DNA from: Kiritimatiellia bacterium
GTDB taxonomy: Bacteria > Verrucomicrobiota > Kiritimatiellia > RFP12 > UBA1067
DNA: 8,017 nucleotides
Reading direction: 5' to 3'
Assembly: GCA_904502135.1 (NCBI GenBank)
Contig: CAJGDE010000084.1
Coordinates: forward strand, 1-8,017
Program-made: the position numbers and the translations under genes
Part shown: positions 6,640 to 8,017 of the stretch, piece by piece
How the letters are laid out: every line of letters begins with the position of its first letter
How positions within the stretch are numbered: position 1 is the first letter of the stretch
The notes under the pieces: generated by a model
Databases searched by the model: none
Told to the model about the DNA's origin: nothing
What the model saw: the letters and a program-made list of their open reading frames with translations, nothing else

Positions 6640-7650
6640 TTACATTCTCCAGGCTAAAGGTCGGATTGCGGAAATTTTTTTCATGGTCGAGTCGAACACT
6701 TCCGGCGTTTGGCTTTGGGCGCCGTCGCAAAGAGCTCTTTGCGGATCGTTGTGCACTTCAATTATAAGCCCATCGGCTCCCATGGCCGTAGCTCCCATCG
6801 CGCAAGGCTCAACAAGATGCGCATAGCCTGTAGAGTGGCTGGGATCGATGACTACCGGCAGGTGAGAAAGGCGCTTTAGTACGGGAATGACTGTAAGGTC
6901 TATCGTGTTTCGCGTGGCCGTTTCAAACGTTCTGATGCCGCGCTCGCAGAGCATTACGTTTTCGTTGCCGCTGGCCATGATATATTCCGCGCTCATAAGA
7001 AGCTCTTGCAGCGTCGCGCTCATGCCGCGTTTAAGCAAAATAGGTTTTTTCGTCATTGCGCCGACTTCTTTGAGGAGATCGAAGTTCTGCATGTTGCGCG
7101 CACCGATCTGAATTACATCCACATCGTTGAAGTATTCGAGATGTTCTATGGCCATAAGCTCGGTGCATATAGGAAGCCCCGTTTCCTTCTTTGCCTTGAG
7201 AAGGATTTCAACCCCTTTTTTCCCAAGGCCCTGGAAGGCGTAAGGTGAAGTTCTCGGCTTGAAGGCGCCCCCACGAAGCATTGTAGCTCCAGAAGATTTG
7301 ACGCTTTGGGCTATTTTAAGAAGTTGCTCTTCCGATTCCACGCTGCAGGGCCCCGCGATGACCTGGAAATTCCCGGCGCCTATTTTAACGCCGCTACAGT
7401 CGATGACTGAGTCTTGGGGATGGAATTTTCTGTTCGCCGCTTTGTAAGGCTCTTGAATGCGCTGGACGTTTTCGACAACGCTTAGCGCCTGGACAAGGCC
7501 AATATCCATTTTGGCGACATCTCCTATACAGCCGATTATTGTTTCTCTCTCGCCTGTAGAAATGTGAGGTGTGATTTCGCGGTCTTTAAGCCAAGAAAGC
7601 AGACTTTCAACCTGGCTTTTGTCGGCATCTTTCTTAAGTATGATTATCAT
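6640..7650 (-). CDS. aroF: 3-deoxy-7-phosphoheptulonate (DAHP) synthase, type I-beta with N-terminal ferredoxin-like domain
   Basis: First shikimate step: condenses phosphoenolpyruvate and erythrose 4-phosphate to DAHP in the cytosol. The 336-residue protein begins with a ferredoxin-like domain (about 1-70, starting MIIILKKDA) that in Thermotoga-type enzymes mediates allosteric feedback. The TIM barrel follows, with IAGPCSVES (98-106), LRGGAFKPRTSPYAFQG (125-141), QIGARNMQN (181-189), LLKRGM, and IDPSHSTGY (268-276). Expected metal ligands are Cys102, His272, Glu298 and Asp309, agreeing by recollection with Thermotoga maritima numbering. No Shine-Dalgarno is visible before the ATG at 7650; the preceding 35 nt are A/U-rich. 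It heads the aroF-pheA-aroB operon and lies just downstream of a Phe/Tyr attenuator. The name could equally be aroG or aroA(G); the function is secure. Confidence 0.95.
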   Translation of the reverse strand: MIIILKKDADKSQVESLLSWLKDREITPHISTGERETIIGCIGDVAKMDIGLVQALSVVENVQRIQEPYKAANRKFHPQDSVIDCSGVKIGAGNFQVIAGPCSVESEEQLLKIAQSVKSSGATMLRGGAFKPRTSPYAFQGLGKKGVEILLKAKKETGLPICTELMAIEHLEYFNDVDVIQIGARNMQNFDLLKEVGAMTKKPILLKRGMSATLQELLMSAEYIMASGNENVMLCERGIRTFETATRNTIDLTVIPVLKRLSHLPVVIDPSHSTGYAHLVEPCAMGATAMGADGLIIEVHNDPQRALCDGAQSQTPEVFDSTMKKISAIRPLAWRM

Positions 7651-7683
7651 GGTTTTAAAATTGTTTTTGGGATTTTTCTTATG

Positions 7684-7717
7684 TAAAAAAATAGCCTCGC
7701 ATTTTAAGGAGCGAGGC
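7684..7717 (-). terminator. Attenuator terminator upstream of aroF
   Basis: On the minus strand the arms GCCTCGC (7711-7717) and GCGAGGC (7694-7700) form a perfect 7-bp GC-rich stem with a 10-nt loop. One TA step and then seven Ts (7685-7691) follow. It lies after the leader peptide stop and 33 nt before the aroF ATG, so it can stop transcription before the operon. Confidence 0.9.
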
Positions 7718-7767
7718 CGCGATTCATCTACTCAAGGTTTCAGCTTTAGTATACGAGACCCCGCTCC
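7708..7767 (-). promoter_or_regulatory. Antiterminator pairing (2:3) of the aroF-pheA-aroB attenuator
   Basis: In minus-strand RNA, GGAGCGGGGUC (7757-7767, codons 17-21 of the leader) pairs over 11 bp, with two G-U wobbles, to GGCCUCGCUCC (7708-7718). The second segment contains the whole 5' arm of the terminator, so the two structures exclude each other. A C-G/G-C pair continues beyond a 1x1 mismatch. Confidence 0.8.
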
Positions 7768-7817
7768 GACATAAAGTCGAAGAAGTAATAATAGCTGTTA
7801 AACTTGAAATTTCTCAT
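7746..7817 (-). CDS. Phe/Tyr-rich leader peptide of the aroF-pheA-aroB attenuator
   Basis: A 23-codon reading frame starts ATG at 7817 and stops TAA at 7746. Its core is NFKFNSYYYFFDF, then MSERGLVY. It holds five Phe and four Tyr, with three Tyr and two Phe codons in direct succession (7779-7793). It sits between a good promoter and an attenuator terminator, directly upstream of DAHP synthase and prephenate dehydratase genes. This is the arrangement of pheL-type leader peptides in enteric bacteria, though the sequence is not an obvious relative. Ribosomes stalling for lack of Tyr-tRNA or Phe-tRNA would free the antiterminator. A ribosome reaching the stop would cover the segment 9-19 nt upstream (7757-7767) and permit termination. 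No Shine-Dalgarno is present; the predicted transcript begins about 3 nt before the AUG. The peptide itself probably has no other function. Confidence 0.85.
   Translation of the reverse strand: MRNFKFNSYYYFFDFMSERGLVY
7764..7782 (-). promoter_or_regulatory. Pause/anti-antiterminator hairpin (1:2) inside the leader reading frame
   Basis: In minus-strand RNA, CUUCGAC (7776-7782) pairs with GUCGGAG (7764-7770) over 7 bp (one G-U) around the loop UUUAU. It shares GGAG (7764-7767) with the antiterminator, so only one can form. Its 5' arm overlaps the Phe12-Phe13-Asp14 codons, where a ribosome stalled at Tyr or Phe codons would block it. Confidence 0.75.
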
Positions 7818-7826
7818 GACGAAAAA

Positions 7827-7856
7827 AGTATATCATATTTTTTATTCGGTTGTCAA
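7827..7856 (-). promoter_or_regulatory. Promoter of the leader and aroF-pheA-aroB operon
   Basis: The minus strand shows a perfect -35 TTGACA (7851-7856), an 18-nt spacer and an extended -10 TGATATACT (hexamer 7827-7832). The expected start is near 7820, only about 3 nt before the leader ATG at 7817. Confidence 0.85.
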
Positions 7857-7862
7857 AGACGC

Positions 7863-7935
7863 CTGCCAAACTGCGGGTAATCGGTTAGTCGAATGTGCGG
7901 ACTACCGCCGCCCATCCGACTAAGGTGTTTGGCAG
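7863..7935. repeat. Long structured inverted repeat, function unknown
   Basis: The outer arms CTGCCAAAC (7863-7871) and GTTTGGCAG (7927-7935) are perfectly complementary over 9 bp. Inside lies a second hairpin at 7885-7923: 7 bp, a 1x1 mismatch, 3 bp, a 1x1 mismatch, 4 bp and a 7-nt loop. The internal loop between them is strongly asymmetric (13 nt on the left, 3 nt on the right). No T tract follows on either strand, so it is not a simple terminator. It lies just upstream of the aro promoter and is therefore not in that transcript. If transcribed rightwards it would be a 5' UTR for a gene beyond the window. Confidence 0.6.
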
Positions 7936-7971
7936 TGTGGACTTCCTATTGTTTTAAAACAGCCGTTCCGT

Positions 7972-8017
7972 ATGCCATTTAATCAAAAAAAAAGAAATAA
8001 AAAATCATTTTTGCGCT
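7972..8017 (+). CDS. Possible start of an unknown gene leaving the window (partial)
   Basis: An ATG at 7972 opens a frame without stop to the right edge, beginning MPFNQKKRNKKSFLR. The basic N-terminus looks plausible, but only 15 codons are visible, A-rich DNA gives lysine codons by chance, and no Shine-Dalgarno is present. If real, it is transcribed divergently from the aro operon and the inverted repeat would be in its 5' leader. No family can be assigned. Confidence 0.25.
   Translation, partial: MPFNQKKRNKKSFLR

Noticed and set aside
7651..7860. T-box or trp-type RNA-binding control of the aro operon
   Set aside because: No T-box sequence or specifier-loop layout is present, and a translated aromatic-rich leader with three alternative stems explains the region better.
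7863..7935. Integron attC site
   Set aside because: The arms end in AAC/GTT, but the right arm GTTTGGC breaks the GTTRRRY consensus, the internal loop is too asymmetric (13/3), and there is no integrase or cassette array.
7863..7935. Known riboswitch, SRP RNA or small ribozyme
   Set aside because: I looked for the conserved cores of c-di-GMP, TPP, FMN, cobalamin, T-box, hammerhead, twister and 4.5S RNA and found none; it is left as unassigned.

Overview
This is a bacterial chromosomal window of core metabolic and housekeeping genes at roughly balanced GC. The organism looks Gram-negative, because the left edge holds the C-terminus of an outer-membrane beta-barrel protein. The E. coli-like ArgG subtype, the Thermotoga-type DAHP synthase and the unusual gene order would fit an uncultured PVC-type lineage (Kiritimatiellota, Lentisphaerota or Verrucomicrobiota). 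That placement is a low-confidence inference; no rRNA or other marker settles it.

Layout. 1-262: end of a probable FadL-like outer-membrane protein and a terminator that can serve both strands. 279-1197 (minus): ispE (isoprenoid precursor synthesis) followed by tRNA-Gln(TTG), with the ispE stop codon lying inside the tRNA. 1198-1337: divergent promoters for ispE and argG. 1338-4465 (plus): argG, grpE, dnaJ and tRNA-Leu(TAG), closely spaced and probably one transcription unit. A degenerate heptamer repeat joins argG to grpE. 4472-7650 (minus): a tightly packed aromatic operon, aroF (DAHP synthase) - pheA (chorismate mutase/prephenate dehydratase) - aroB (dehydroquinate synthase), converging on tRNA-Leu with a 6-nt gap. 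7651-8017: the operon's control region, then an unexplained structured inverted repeat and perhaps the start of a gene leaving the window.

The main find is upstream of aroF. A strong promoter (TTGACA - 18 nt - TGATATACT) transcribes an unannotated 23-codon leader peptide rich in Tyr and Phe (core NFKFNSYYYFFDF). It is followed by a rho-independent terminator with a seven-T tract. Two mutually exclusive pairings can be drawn: a 7-bp hairpin inside the leader reading frame, and an 11-bp antiterminator that takes up the 5' arm of the terminator. This is a complete ribosome-mediated Phe/Tyr transcription attenuator, and it fits the end products of the genes it precedes. The leader AUG lies about 3 nt from the predicted transcription start, so the peptide is probably translated from a (near-)leaderless mRNA.

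How the genes work together: aroF and aroB supply the first two shikimate steps and pheA commits chorismate to phenylalanine. Attenuation by charged tRNA-Phe/tRNA-Tyr would add transcriptional feedback to the allosteric feedback suggested by the ACT domain of PheA and the N-terminal ferredoxin-like domain of AroF. GrpE and DnaJ are DnaK co-chaperones, but dnaK itself is not in the window.
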